Assembly (NCBI RefSeq): GCF_020103695.1
Contig: NZ_JAHXBF010000009.1
Location: 372,001 to 436,000 of the forward strand
DNA: 64,000 nt
Source: Hyalangium versicolor
GTDB taxonomy: Bacteria; Myxococcota; Myxococcia; Myxococcales; Myxococcaceae
Direction: 5' to 3'
Shown piece after piece: positions 51,448 through 61,167 of the stretch. Made by a program: the position numbers and the translations under genes. Under the pieces are notes generated by a model. The model saw only the letters and a list, made by a program, of their open reading frames with translations. It was not told where the DNA came from and did not search any database. The first letter of the stretch is position 1. The number at the start of each line of letters is the position of its first letter.

Positions 51448-54400
51448 TCAGGGCGACTGGACGTTCGCCGCGCCCGGAGTGACCGTGGTGGTGAACTTGA
51501 AGTCCATCGCGTTCACGTTGGAGTCCACTCCGTTCGGCGAGCGCGACAGCGAGCCATCGGCCGTCCCCGAGTCCTTCAGCGTCGTCGTCGGGTTCGTCCC
51601 TTCCTGGAAGCTCAAGCTCGCCGTGCCCAGGACGACATTGGGCGTCTGCCCACCGTACGAGATCGAATCCACCAGCTTGTCATTGGCTGTGTCGTAGATG
51701 CCCACCGCATCCGGATCACCATTCTGGATGGCCGCCGCGAACAGGATCTTCTTCGCGCCCGCCGGCACCGTGTCGAGCACCAACTGCGAGCCCACCACCA
51801 GGTACTGCCCTGCCGCCAGATCCGTCTGCGTCGAGAGGTCCACTTCCGCGTACTTGCTGCCGGTCCCCGAGCCATTGATGAAGACCAGCTTCAGCCCAGA
51901 CAGGGAGATCGTCTGGCTCGAGCTGTTGTAGATCTCCACGAACTCCTTCGTATCCGCGCTCGGCTGGTCGTAGTCGATCTCGTTGATGATCAGCCCCGCC
52001 ACGGACACCACGAGCCTCAGCGTCGAGGAGAACGACACCGTGCCCATGCTCGCCGTCAGCGTTGCCGCCGTCACCGAGGGAGCGCTGTCGGCCGTGAAGG
52101 TGAACGTGGCCGAGGTCGCGCCTTTCGCAATGGTGGCGGAGGCCGGGATGGAACCCGCTCCGCTCGCCGGAGAGAGCGCCAACGTCACAAGGGTGTCTTC
52201 CAGCGCGGACTGGTCCAACGTCACCGTGAAGGTCTGCGTCGCGCCGGCCAGCACCGTGGCGTTCGCGGGCGACAGGCTCGCCAGACGAGGCAGCGTCGCG
52301 CCCACCCGCACCGGCGTGGAGAACTCCACCCCGTCCAGGCTGGCCTTCACCTGCCCGTTCACGTTCGGCGAGCTGCCCGCCGTGAAGGTGAAGCTCGCGG
52401 ACGTCTGTCCCATGGGCACCACCACCACCTCCGGCACCGTGCCGTACGTGGCCGCCGCCGAGTCCGGCGTCGCCGACAGCTCCACCGCCGTGTCATACAG
52501 CGCCGGCGCATCCAGCGTGACGGTGAACGTGTGGCTGGCGCCCGGCTCCACCAGCACCGCAGCGCTGGGCGTCAGGCTGGCGAGCTTGGGAACACTGGCC
52601 GCGATGGTCACCGTGGCGCTCGCGCTGGCCGCGCCCACCGAAGCGGTGACGGTGCCCGTCGTGCTGGACGGCGCCGCGTCCGCGGTGAAGCGGAACGCCG
52701 CCTCCGTGGCGTTGAGGGGCACGCTCACCGAGGTGGGGCTGACAGTGCCGAAGCCCGCCGGCGCCACCGTGAAGTCCAGCGTCGTGTTCGCCGGAGCCGG
52801 CCGGTCAAGCTTGACGGTGAAGCGCACCTGCCCGCCCGCCGCCGTCACTGGCTCGTTCGGCGTCAGCGAGGCCACCTGGGGTTGCTCCATCTCTCCCAGC
52901 ACACGCACCGTGACTGTCTTCGAGGAGCCCTCCAGCGTCGCCGTGAGGGTGACGCTCTCGGCCTGGGACACACCCTGCAGCGGCACCACCACCGAGGTCT
53001 GTCCCTTTGGGATGGTGACGGTACCGTTGCCGTTGGTGCCGGCATGGAGCGCTCCCGAGCTGGCCTCGAGGGTGACGACCACATCCTCGAAGTAGGTGCC
53101 TCCCAGCGTCAGCGTGAGCGCCTGCGGGAAGGAGTCCGTCCCCATCTGCCCCACGCGCACGTACTGGCCCGAGGGACCGAACGCGGTGATGGCCGGCGGC
53201 GGCGCCACCAGGTCCTGCACGCCGCGCACCTCCACCTTGTAGTGGTCATTGCGCAGCTCCAGGATGCCCCGCACCAGGCGGAACTTCGTGCCCACCGCCG
53301 GCAGCGGATTGCTCAAGTAGAGGTAGTCGTTGACCCGAACGCCGGCCGTCTCATTGTCCGTGCTCGCCGTGGTGTCCACGACGAACTCGTTGGAGGGCGC
53401 CTTGTCGCCCGAGCCCAGCGTGGGCTCCAGCTTCGTCACGGAGACGTTGTCGAGCTCCACCAGCACGCCCTCCAGCGCCACGGCGCGCGGGCCTCCGGTG
53501 TGCACGTCCGCCGGGCTCACCTTCACCGGCGCCGGCAGCGGATTGTTGCTGGAGTTCTTCGTGAACGCGGCGTTCGTGAGCTGGATCTGCCCGTAGTAGT
53601 TGGCCGCCGTCCCCGAGGTGATGGAGATGCGATCCCCCGCCGCCACCGAGGGCTTCGTGCTGGTGAACACGAACAGGCCCGAGTAGTCCGGCGTCTGTTC
53701 GGAGGTAAGTGCCTGGACGAAGAAGCCCGTGCTGCCCACCGCCGTCACCAGCACGTCCGCCAGGGCCACCGGCTCGTTGACGAGCGGGTACGTTCCACCC
53801 ACCGGCTTCTTCAAGTCGTAGATGCTCACCGGGCAGGCCTGGAAGCCCGGGTTGGCCGTGGCGCACGCATCGCACGCGTCGCCGTGCCCATCCTTGTCCG
53901 CGTCCGCCTGGTCCGCGTTGGCCACGAACGGGCAGTTGTCCAGCCAGTCCTTGAGGCCGTCCGCGTCCTCGTCGTCCGGCGCCGGCACCTTGCAGGTGGT
54001 GCTGTTGGCCTCCAGCGGGCACACGTCGCACGCGTCACCCACGCCATCCTTGTCCGTGTCCGCCTGCACTCCGTTATCCATGGGCCGGATGGGGTTGAAG
54101 ACGATGGCGCAGTTGTCCTTCGAGTCCGGCACCCCGTCCCCATCCTGGTCGTCCGCCGCCCGCGCTCCGCTGTACGCCGTGGAGCTGTTCACGCTCGCGG
54201 GGAATTGGGTGTTGGTGGAGGTACGCTGCGGCACGCACGTCGGCTCGTTGGTGGGCGCCTGGTTGCAGAAGAAGAGCGGGTAGAGGTTCGTGTTCGCCGT
54301 CGCCAGCGCGCTGTACGTCTGTTTGATGTCATCGTTGATGCACAGCACCCTCTCCGCGCCACACACCTCCAGCCCCTCACAACCGCTCCTCCCCAGCGCG

Positions 54401-55923
54401 GTCACCAGCGCCTTGTCTCCGTAGAGCGGCAGGCCACCACGCACGGTGAGCACCACGTCCTCCGGATTGGCGGTGATGACGGCGCGATAGGGCGAGGCGG
54501 CGAAGCTGCGCAGCCGGAAGATGGCCAGGTCCGCCACCTTGCCCTTCTCGAGCCGGCCCAGCTTCTCCTGGGTGTCCGTGATGTCCGCCGCGTTGGCCGT
54601 CACCAGGCGCCACAGCTCCTCGTCCGAGAAGGGCCGCGAGTAGTAGTTGGTGTTGAGGAAGTCCGCGCACTGCAGCTCGCGCAGCAGGTTCATGGAGCCC
54701 GAGGCCACCCAGTCCGTCCCCAGCGCGATGGTGACACCCATCTGCTTGTACGCCGTCACCATGGCCGTGTCGCCGTACAGCGACACGTTGGAGCGCGGAG
54801 ACCAGATGAGGTCCGTGCCCCGGCTGGCCATCATGCCGATGTCCGCCGCATTGGCGGCGATACCGTGGATGATGGCCGTCTGGCGCGTGAAGAGATTCTG
54901 CCCGCCGTTGTCGGTGGTGGACACGCAGCGGAACTCGTTGTGCGCGGACTCCTCGATGCCCTCGGCCACGTGCGGGAAGTAGGCGGAGTGGGCCGGGATG
55001 ACCGTCGGCTTGTCGATGCCCGAAGCCGGGTAGTCACAGCTGTTCGTCAGCTCCTTGCCCCCGGAGTCCCCCAGCGGGAACGTCTGGTATTCGATGGCCT
55101 GCTCGCCGAGGCCTGCCTGGTTGCCACCGCTGGTGGTGATGCTGTCCTTGTCCAGGTTGCGCAGCAGGCCCGGCTGCCCGCCGCTGCCCGCCACCGACGT
55201 GGTGCCTGCCAGCACCTGGCGCAGCTCGCCCCACAGGATGGCGTTGTTGCTGCTGGTGGCGCCGTTCACCAACTGCGTGTGGCCGTCATGGTTCTTGATG
55301 CGCCAGTCGTGCCGGTGCTCGTAGCGCTCCTCGGTGCGCGACGGCGGCCCGCCCTGGTAGGTGATGTGGTCGTGCGAGTTGATCAGGCCCGGGGAGATGA
55401 CACCCTGCGGGCAGGAGATGACGGTGGCCTCCGCGGCGTCCGCGTTGTCCGAGCAGTCACACGCCGAGCACTGGATGATGCCCTGGGCATCCACCAACAC
55501 CTGGCCGCCATTGAGCACCCCGCTGTCCTTGAGCACCACGCCCAGGAACAGCCGCGCGCCGTTGGTGCCCGGCTTCGTCACCTCGCAGGTGCTGCCCGAG
55601 GACACCGGCGGCAACGTGGCGCACTCGGTGCTGGGCTTGGGGGTGAGGGTGCAGTCGTTCTCGCAGCCATCCCCGTTCTTCGAGTTCCCGTCGTCACAGG
55701 CCTCCTCGAGCTCCCGTACCCCGTTGCCGCACGTCAGCGGAACGGTCTCTGTCGTACACGTGTTGCTACAGCCATCCCCACTGTTGTTGTTGCCATCGTC
55801 ACATTGCTCCGCGCCCTCCTTTTGCCCATCTCCACAGACGGTGTTGCCGTCGCTGGAACAGCCTGTGATTGCGAGAAGGCCGGTGGCGAGCACGGCCAAC
55901 AGAAGGCGCGTTTCTTGACGCAT
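51448..55923 (-). CDS. Mosaic lipoprotein: amidohydrolase, thrombospondin-3, Ig-like repeats, lamin-tail domain
   Basis: 1491 residues from ATG 55923. Order: lipobox ITGC (Cys22); two myxobacterial CGDG disulfide repeats (30-92); an amidohydrolase domain (about 115-520) with SPGLINSHDHITYQG (His184-x-His186), IPAHSAY, AIIHGIA and ALGTDWV; calcium-binding thrombospondin type-3 repeats (DQDGDGVPDSKDNC and similar, about 595-690); a beta domain with VNEPVALADVLV; four tandem Calx-beta/Ig-like repeats (about 960-1330) each opening with a PxLASLxP-like string; and a lamin-tail domain (LIINEIDYDQ, about 1350-1480). It should be a cell-surface hydrolase on a long stalk. The substrate is unknown. Confidence 0.85.
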   Translation of the reverse strand: MRQETRLLLAVLATGLLAITGCSSDGNTVCGDGQKEGAEQCDDGNNNSGDGCSNTCTTETVPLTCGNGVRELEEACDDGNSKNGDGCENDCTLTPKPSTECATLPPVSSGSTCEVTKPGTNGARLFLGVVLKDSGVLNGGQVLVDAQGIIQCSACDCSDNADAAEATVISCPQGVISPGLINSHDHITYQGGPPSRTEERYEHRHDWRIKNHDGHTQLVNGATSSNNAILWGELRQVLAGTTSVAGSGGQPGLLRNLDKDSITTSGGNQAGLGEQAIEYQTFPLGDSGGKELTNSCDYPASGIDKPTVIPAHSAYFPHVAEGIEESAHNEFRCVSTTDNGGQNLFTRQTAIIHGIAANAADIGMMASRGTDLIWSPRSNVSLYGDTAMVTAYKQMGVTIALGTDWVASGSMNLLRELQCADFLNTNYYSRPFSDEELWRLVTANAADITDTQEKLGRLEKGKVADLAIFRLRSFAASPYRAVITANPEDVVLTVRGGLPLYGDKALVTALGRSGCEGLEVCGAERVLCINDDIKQTYSALATANTNLYPLFFCNQAPTNEPTCVPQRTSTNTQFPASVNSSTAYSGARAADDQDGDGVPDSKDNCAIVFNPIRPMDNGVQADTDKDGVGDACDVCPLEANSTTCKVPAPDDEDADGLKDWLDNCPFVANADQADADKDGHGDACDACATANPGFQACPVSIYDLKKPVGGTYPLVNEPVALADVLVTAVGSTGFFVQALTSEQTPDYSGLFVFTSTKPSVAAGDRISITSGTAANYYGQIQLTNAAFTKNSSNNPLPAPVKVSPADVHTGGPRAVALEGVLVELDNVSVTKLEPTLGSGDKAPSNEFVVDTTASTDNETAGVRVNDYLYLSNPLPAVGTKFRLVRGILELRNDHYKVEVRGVQDLVAPPPAITAFGPSGQYVRVGQMGTDSFPQALTLTLGGTYFEDVVVTLEASSGALHAGTNGNGTVTIPKGQTSVVVPLQGVSQAESVTLTATLEGSSKTVTVRVLGEMEQPQVASLTPNEPVTAAGGQVRFTVKLDRPAPANTTLDFTVAPAGFGTVSPTSVSVPLNATEAAFRFTADAAPSSTTGTVTASVGAASASATVTIAASVPKLASLTPSAAVLVEPGASHTFTVTLDAPALYDTAVELSATPDSAAATYGTVPEVVVVPMGQTSASFTFTAGSSPNVNGQVKASLDGVEFSTPVRVGATLPRLASLSPANATVLAGATQTFTVTLDQSALEDTLVTLALSPASGAGSIPASATIAKGATSATFTFTADSAPSVTAATLTASMGTVSFSSTLRLVVSVAGLIINEIDYDQPSADTKEFVEIYNSSSQTISLSGLKLVFINGSGTGSKYAEVDLSTQTDLAAGQYLVVGSQLVLDTVPAGAKKILFAAAIQNGDPDAVGIYDTANDKLVDSISYGGQTPNVVLGTASLSFQEGTNPTTTLKDSGTADGSLSRSPNGVDSNVNAMDFKFTTTVTPGAANVQSP

Positions 55924-56122
55924 GCGGATGTCCTGGGAGAGCGAGGGGGAGGACTCCGTACCTGCCACGGCACGAGAGCCCCTGTGCAACATTTCAGCGA
56001 CACTTTACCCCGGACACGACCTGTGAAGGAAGTGAGGGGGGAAGCGGGCAGAAGACCTGGTGGGTCTTCCTGGGCCCCCCTGCCCGCCAAACCCTCGTTC
56101 GCACTATGGTTCGAGGCTCCGC

Positions 56123-57733
56123 ATGACGACCCGAGCCTCCGCCGTCTCTCGTTTTCTCCAGAACCACATGCGCCGGGACGCCCAGGCGCGAGAAACCTCC
56201 GTGGCCGGTTACATGGCGGGGCTGGCGGGGGCGTGCCTGGTGGCGGTGGGAGCGCTGGGGCCGTACCTGGGCTGGGGGCTCACTCGGGCGTTGCTGTCGC
56301 TGGTGGGGGTGCTGTGCGTGTACTACGCCATCCTCTGGCGGGCGCTGCGAGCCGGGTGGTTCCACCCCGCCATCCACTGGCTCAATGTGGCGATTGAGGT
56401 GAGCATTCCCTCGGTGGTGCTGGCCTTCGACTTGCGGTTCCAGGGGCCCACGTATGCGCTCACCGCGCCCACGCTCGTCATCTGGGGCACGCTGGTGGTG
56501 CTGGCGGCGCTCCGCACCCAGCCGTTGTTGGCGCTGGTGGCCGGAGCGCTCGCGGGGGGCGAGTACCTGGGGCTGTACTTCTTCTTCGTCCGGCCGCTGT
56601 TGCCCGAGCAGCCGCTGCTGACGCTGACGCCGCCGTTCATCGTCATGCGCTCGGTGTTCCTGCTGAGTTCAGGCGTGGCCACGGCCATCCTGGCGCGGCA
56701 CTTCGTGCGGAAGACGGAGCAGGCGCTGGCCGCGCTGCGCGAGCAGGAAGTCATGGGCAAGTACATGCTGCACGAGCGCATCGGCTCCGGCGGCATGGCC
56801 GAGGTGTACCGCGCCACGTACAGCCCCGAGGGTGGTTTCGAGAAGCAGGTGGCACTGAAGCGGATCCTCCCTTCGTACGCGGACGATGTGGAGTTCGTCA
56901 CGCTGTTCCGCCGTGAGGCGGAGCTGTGCTCCACGCTGCACCACCCGAACATCGTGCAGGTGTTCGACCTGGGGAAGCATGCCAACACGTACTTCCTGGC
57001 GATGGAGTTCGTGGACGGGCTGCCGCTGAGCACGCTGCTGCGGGGGCGGGGGTGGCAGGGGCTCCCGGTGAGCGCGGTGGCGTTCCTGGGGGCGGAGCTG
57101 GCCTCGGCGCTGGACTATCTGCACCGGCGTACCGGGCGCACGGGCGAGCCGCTGCACCTGATCCACCGGGATGTGAATCCGCCCAACGTGCTGGTGTCGC
57201 GGATTGGAGAGGTGAAGCTGTCGGACTTCGGCATCGCGCGGGACACGGCGCGCGCGCAGCTCACCGTGGCGGGCAGCGTGCGCGGCAAGCTGGGGTACAT
57301 GTCGCCGGAGCAGGCCTACGGCAAGCAGATTGATGGGCGCGTCGATCTATATGCGCTGGGGCTCACGCTGCACGAGGCGCTGACGGGCCAGCGCGTGCTG
57401 GTGGGGCAGAACGAGGCGGAGTTGATGCATGCGGCGGTGACGCAGGAGATTGCGCCGCCCTCGGCGAGCCGACCGGATGTGCCGCCCGAGCTGGATGCGG
57501 TGGTGATGGGGCTGCTGCAGCGCAGCGTGAACCAGCGCATCGCCACGGGTGCTGAAGTCCGCGAGAGGCTGCTGGCACTCACGGGGGACGCGGCGCCCTA
57601 CCCGCAGGGACAGGCGACGCTGGCACGAGCGGCACAGGAGGCGCTGGCCCACGTGCGCCAGGGCACCGAGCCGGTGTCCGGCTCACGCTCGGCTCCGAGT
57701 GCCTCGGGGCAGATCCTCATGCGCTCGGGGTGA
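56123..57733 (+). CDS. Ser/Thr protein kinase with N-terminal membrane domain
   Basis: 536 residues from ATG 56123, GAGGCTCCGC before it. Unlike most bacterial kinases of the type, the membrane part comes first: six predicted spans between 28 and 205. The cytoplasmic kinase (about 225-490) has IGSGGMAEVYRA, a VALKRI Lys, HRDVNPPN (Asp350; the usual Lys is Asn, as often in myxobacterial kinases), SDFGIAR and MSPEQ. The C-terminal tail is Ser/Gln-rich. The membrane half may itself sense a signal. It diverges from the mosaic amidohydrolase gene across 199 bases. Confidence 0.85.
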   Translation: MTTRASAVSRFLQNHMRRDAQARETSVAGYMAGLAGACLVAVGALGPYLGWGLTRALLSLVGVLCVYYAILWRALRAGWFHPAIHWLNVAIEVSIPSVVLAFDLRFQGPTYALTAPTLVIWGTLVVLAALRTQPLLALVAGALAGGEYLGLYFFFVRPLLPEQPLLTLTPPFIVMRSVFLLSSGVATAILARHFVRKTEQALAALREQEVMGKYMLHERIGSGGMAEVYRATYSPEGGFEKQVALKRILPSYADDVEFVTLFRREAELCSTLHHPNIVQVFDLGKHANTYFLAMEFVDGLPLSTLLRGRGWQGLPVSAVAFLGAELASALDYLHRRTGRTGEPLHLIHRDVNPPNVLVSRIGEVKLSDFGIARDTARAQLTVAGSVRGKLGYMSPEQAYGKQIDGRVDLYALGLTLHEALTGQRVLVGQNEAELMHAAVTQEIAPPSASRPDVPPELDAVVMGLLQRSVNQRIATGAEVRERLLALTGDAAPYPQGQATLARAAQEALAHVRQGTEPVSGSRSAPSASGQILMRSG

Positions 57734-57803
57734 GCGCAGGGCTGGCACGCCGTCGGGCCTCCAGGGCATGCTGTAGCTCTCGCCGCCTACTCCGGAGTCT
57801 CCC

Positions 57804-59504
57804 GTGGCCTCTCCTGTCTTCGGATTCGCCGATCTGCACTGCCACACCATGGCGCACCTCGGCTTCGGTGGGCACCTGCTGTCTGGCTTCCCTGATGGGA
57901 AGATGGAGCAGGCCCTCGCCCGCTGTGACATCCACCTCCACGGGCCCTGGGGCCTCGGGCAGTTCGGCAAGAACTGGTCCCTCCTCCAGGTCTTCATCGA
58001 GGACACCCTCGGTCATGGGCCCTGCGGCCATGACTCCTATGCCCACTGGCCCCGCTTCACCACCATGGTCCACCAGCAGGTCTTCGTGGACTGGCTCCAA
58101 CGCGCCCATGCCGGCGGGCTGCGCCTGCTGTGCTCCGTCGCCGTCAACAACGAGCTGCTCGCGGACCAGACACACCACCCCGACAAGGACCAGAGCTCCA
58201 TCGAGAAGCAGATGAACGAGCTGCGCCGCTTCACCGAGCGCCACTCGGACTGGATGGGGCTCGCCCTGAGCGCCTCCCACGCCCGCCAGCTCATCCAGGC
58301 CGGCAAGCTCGCCATCGTCGCGGGCGTCGAGGTGGACTCGCTCGACAGCCTCCTCGGAGATCGCGCCGCCCTCAACAAGCAGCCCCTCTCCCTCGAGCAA
58401 CTGCCGCGCATCCTCCAGTGGCTCCGCGACCAGGGCTTCCGGATGATGACGCCCCTGCACCTGGCCAACAACAGCTTCGGCGGCGCCGCCGTCTATGACG
58501 ACAAGTTCAACCTGCTCAACCACTTCCTCCGTGGCGAGTTCCTGAATGTCGAGGGCAACACCAGCGTCGCCTTCCGGCTCGGGCAGGACCTCGACACCCA
58601 GACCAAGGTCTCCATCGTCTTCTATGAGCTGACCCAGCGCGCCCACTACCCCCGCGGCTACTCGCTCAACGCTCCGGGCCAGGGACACGTCAACCGGCTC
58701 GGGCTCACGAACACTGGCAAGGCCTTCCTCCAGGCCGCCATGCGCCAGGGTTTCATCCTCGACGTCGAGCACATGTCCCAACGCTGCACCAATGACGTCA
58801 TCTCCATGGCCGAGCAGGCACGCTACCCCGTCGTCGCGTCGCACTGCTCCTTCCGCGAGCAGGCCCTCGCCCGCGAGGAGACCAGCGTCAAGGCCAAGCG
58901 CGCCAACGAGTATATGAAGACCCGTGAGCAGGCCCGGCGCATCCTCGCCCTCGGCGGCCTGCTCGCGCCCATCACCAACCAGCACGAGGTGAAGGACTTC
59001 CCGGGCAGCACCGTGGCCAATGACTGCGCTCGCTCGTCCAAGACGTGGGCCCAGTCCTATCAGTACGCGCTCTCCCTGCTGAGCGAAGTAGGCGCTGGCG
59101 GCGTCGCCATCGGCACCGACTTCAACGGGCTCAACCAACAACCCGGTCCGCGCTACGGCTCCGAGGCCGCCTACGGCCTCAAGGACGACTCGCTCCGCCA
59201 CAAGCGGCGCCCCGTCCAGCAGATGCTGCAGAAGCAGAAGCAGCCCCTGCCCTACGAGGGAAATATGCATGGCACGAGCGTGCCCTTCGTCCGCTCGCGC
59301 GCCGGCTCTCGCGAGTTCGACTTCAACACCGATGGCCTGGCGCACATCGGCATGCTGCCGGACTTCATCCGGGATCTCGCCCACGTGGGCATGACCGATG
59401 CGCAACTCAGCCCGCTGTTCTCCTCGGCCGAGGCCTTCCTCCGCATGTGGGAGGCCTGTGAGGCCCGAGGCGCCGCCCTCACCGCCGGTGAGCCGGTAAG
59501 CTGA
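57804..59504 (+). CDS. M19-like membrane dipeptidase family hydrolase
   Basis: 566 residues, GTG start with CCGGAG seven bases upstream. Metal-site motifs of the renal dipeptidase/amidohydrolase type are ADLHCHTM (Asp10, His12, His14), VAGVEVDS, LDVEHMS, ASHCSF, IGTDFNG and DGLAHIGMLPDF. It is longer than classical M19 enzymes (about 350-420) because of an insertion around 60-130. No signal peptide. M19 enzymes cut dipeptides including those with D-residues, or beta-lactams. The ATP-grasp gene starts 2 bases after the stop, so a peptide-related substrate is plausible. Confidence 0.75.
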   Translation: MASPVFGFADLHCHTMAHLGFGGHLLSGFPDGKMEQALARCDIHLHGPWGLGQFGKNWSLLQVFIEDTLGHGPCGHDSYAHWPRFTTMVHQQVFVDWLQRAHAGGLRLLCSVAVNNELLADQTHHPDKDQSSIEKQMNELRRFTERHSDWMGLALSASHARQLIQAGKLAIVAGVEVDSLDSLLGDRAALNKQPLSLEQLPRILQWLRDQGFRMMTPLHLANNSFGGAAVYDDKFNLLNHFLRGEFLNVEGNTSVAFRLGQDLDTQTKVSIVFYELTQRAHYPRGYSLNAPGQGHVNRLGLTNTGKAFLQAAMRQGFILDVEHMSQRCTNDVISMAEQARYPVVASHCSFREQALAREETSVKAKRANEYMKTREQARRILALGGLLAPITNQHEVKDFPGSTVANDCARSSKTWAQSYQYALSLLSEVGAGGVAIGTDFNGLNQQPGPRYGSEAAYGLKDDSLRHKRRPVQQMLQKQKQPLPYEGNMHGTSVPFVRSRAGSREFDFNTDGLAHIGMLPDFIRDLAHVGMTDAQLSPLFSSAEAFLRMWEACEARGAALTAGEPVS

Positions 59505-59506
59505 TC

Positions 59507-60424
59507 ATGGCCGCCCCCCGCGGGCTGCCCCTTTCCCCAGGCTTCACCTCAGTGGAGCCTCCGGAGCTTCACCCCTTGGACGTCGCCATCGTCACCTACG
59601 CCGACCTGCCCCAGCTCGACGCCAACGAATCGCCACTCCTGCCCGCCCTCGCGGCGCTCGGCTTGGATGCACGCCCCGTCGTCTGGGACGATCCGAAGAT
59701 GGACTGGCGCGTCCCCAAGGTGGCCGTCATCCGCAGCACCTGGGACTACCACCTGCGCCGCGAGGCCTTCGTCGCCTGGACCACCAAGGTGGGGCGCCTC
59801 ACCCGCCTCTACAACCCGCCCGACGTGCTCCGCTGGAACACCCACAAGACGTACCTCCGTGACTTCGAAGCCAAGGGCATTCCCTTCACTCCCACCGTCT
59901 GGGTCCCTCGCGGTGGCAGCGTGGATCTCGGCGCGCTCATGCGGGAGCGTGGCTGGGAGACCGTGGTGCTCAAGCCCGTGGTCTCCGCCGGAGCCCTGAA
60001 GACGTACCGCTTCGCTCGAGCCCAGCTGGACGCCGCCCAGGCCTGCCTGCAGTCGCTGGCCGCCTTGGAGGAGGTGATGGTGCAGCCCTACCTCACCGCC
60101 TTCGAGACCGAAGGCGAGCGCGCCTACCTCTTCTTCGATGGCGCCTTCAGCCACGCCGTGCGCCGGCCCCCGGGCCTCAAGGACACCCCTCGCGGCATCC
60201 AGCAGCCCCAGCTCTTCGAGCCCCTCGCCGAGGAGCTACGCCTGGCCGAGGACGTGCTCGCCGCCGTCGGTCAGCCCCTGCTCTACGCCCGTGTGGATGT
60301 CGCCACCGACAACGAGGGCCGCTCCCGCCTCCAGGAGCTCGAAGCCACCGAGCCCAGCCTCTTCCTCAACCTCGACCCCGCAGCCCCAGCCCGACTCGCC
60401 CAGGCCATCGCTCGCAAGTTGTAG
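59507..60424 (+). CDS. ATP-grasp ligase (RimK/DcsG-like)
   Basis: 305 residues. VAIVTYADLPQLD and a RSTWDYHLRREAFVAW string, followed by NPPDVLRWNTHKTYL, are typical of the ATP-grasp group that includes the cycloserine enzyme DcsG and RimK-like ligases. VVLKPVVSAGA binds ATP, and YARVDVATDNEGRSRLQELEATEPSLFLN holds the Mg-binding Glu and Asn. The reaction would be ATP-dependent joining of a carboxylate to an amine or similar. Translational coupling to the M19-like hydrolase suggests shared small-peptide metabolism. Its substrate is unknown, and it may or may not act on the RiPP peptides. Confidence 0.75.
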   Translation: MAAPRGLPLSPGFTSVEPPELHPLDVAIVTYADLPQLDANESPLLPALAALGLDARPVVWDDPKMDWRVPKVAVIRSTWDYHLRREAFVAWTTKVGRLTRLYNPPDVLRWNTHKTYLRDFEAKGIPFTPTVWVPRGGSVDLGALMRERGWETVVLKPVVSAGALKTYRFARAQLDAAQACLQSLAALEEVMVQPYLTAFETEGERAYLFFDGAFSHAVRRPPGLKDTPRGIQQPQLFEPLAEELRLAEDVLAAVGQPLLYARVDVATDNEGRSRLQELEATEPSLFLNLDPAAPARLAQAIARKL

Positions 60425-60560
60425 TCCTGCTAACGTCTCAGCGTTCACCTGCCGAGAGGTGGACACCGGTAGGCCCCCAGCATTCAAGCTTCGACCATTC
60501 GTTGACATCTGATCGTCCCCTGCCCGAGAGATTCGGGGGGACGGTGCTTACGATCCTCCC

Positions 60561-61106
60561 ATGGCGCGCTCCCTGCTCCTCTCCCTGCTCGTTCGTCAGC
60601 ACCTGGTCCTCAAAGAGAAGTTCCGGGCCCGGTACCCCCATCCCTGGCTCGTCTGGGAGGCCGGCGCGTGGAACGTCCCGGAAACCGGACGCCAGAACGT
60701 CGCCGCCACCCAGCTTCCGGTGTCGGATCTGCGCGACTGCCTGCCCGCGGGCGATGCGCTCTGCTTCGAGCTCGTGCCCCTGGGTGACGCACCCACCGTG
60801 CTGCCGCTCGGCCGGGCCTCGCACAACGCCTTCGTCATCAACGATGCCACCGTGTCGCGCGAGCACCTGGTGCTGCGCACCGGGCCATACGGGCAGTGGA
60901 TGGTCGAGGCCGTGCCCAAATCCAGTCCCGTGAAGCTCGATGGCGTGACGCTCGAGCCCGGCCAGCCCGCTCCGCTCATACCTGGAGCACGGCTCGAGCT
61001 GGGGGACGTGCGGCTCACCTTCCATGATCCCGCCGGCTTCTACGTCCGCCTGGACAGGCTCGCCGCCACCCTCAGTCGCCAGGTGGCCTCCGCTCGGGCC
61101 GGCTGA
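60561..61106 (+). CDS. FHA-domain protein
   Basis: 181 residues. The C-terminal half has an FHA fold: VLPLGRASHNAFVINDATVSREHLVL gives the GR and SxxH phosphothreonine-binding residues, and SSPVKLDG stands for the N-G loop. The first 75 residues (LLVRQHLVLKEKFRARYPHPWLVWEAG) are of unknown fold; no signal peptide. It would read Thr-phosphorylated partners, and two Ser/Thr kinases are encoded within 4.5 kb on either side. A TTGACA at 60502-60507 precedes it without a matching -10. Confidence 0.8.
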   Translation: MARSLLLSLLVRQHLVLKEKFRARYPHPWLVWEAGAWNVPETGRQNVAATQLPVSDLRDCLPAGDALCFELVPLGDAPTVLPLGRASHNAFVINDATVSREHLVLRTGPYGQWMVEAVPKSSPVKLDGVTLEPGQPAPLIPGARLELGDVRLTFHDPAGFYVRLDRLAATLSRQVASARAG

Positions 61107-61167
61107 ACGGCTCGAGTTCCCTCGGGCACCACTCGGGCGGCACCTCTCTCCACCGCGGGCCCAGAGC

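Noticed and set aside
51382..56397. A 1671-codon open frame on the plus strand
   Set aside because: It lies opposite the mosaic amidohydrolase gene, is very rich in Arg/His/Gln/Gly, and has no domain; it is an antisense effect of high third-position GC.
60502..60555. Promoter for the FHA gene from TTGACA (60502) and TACGAT (60550)
   Set aside because: The spacing is about 42 bases, far too long, and the TACGAT box almost touches the start codon.
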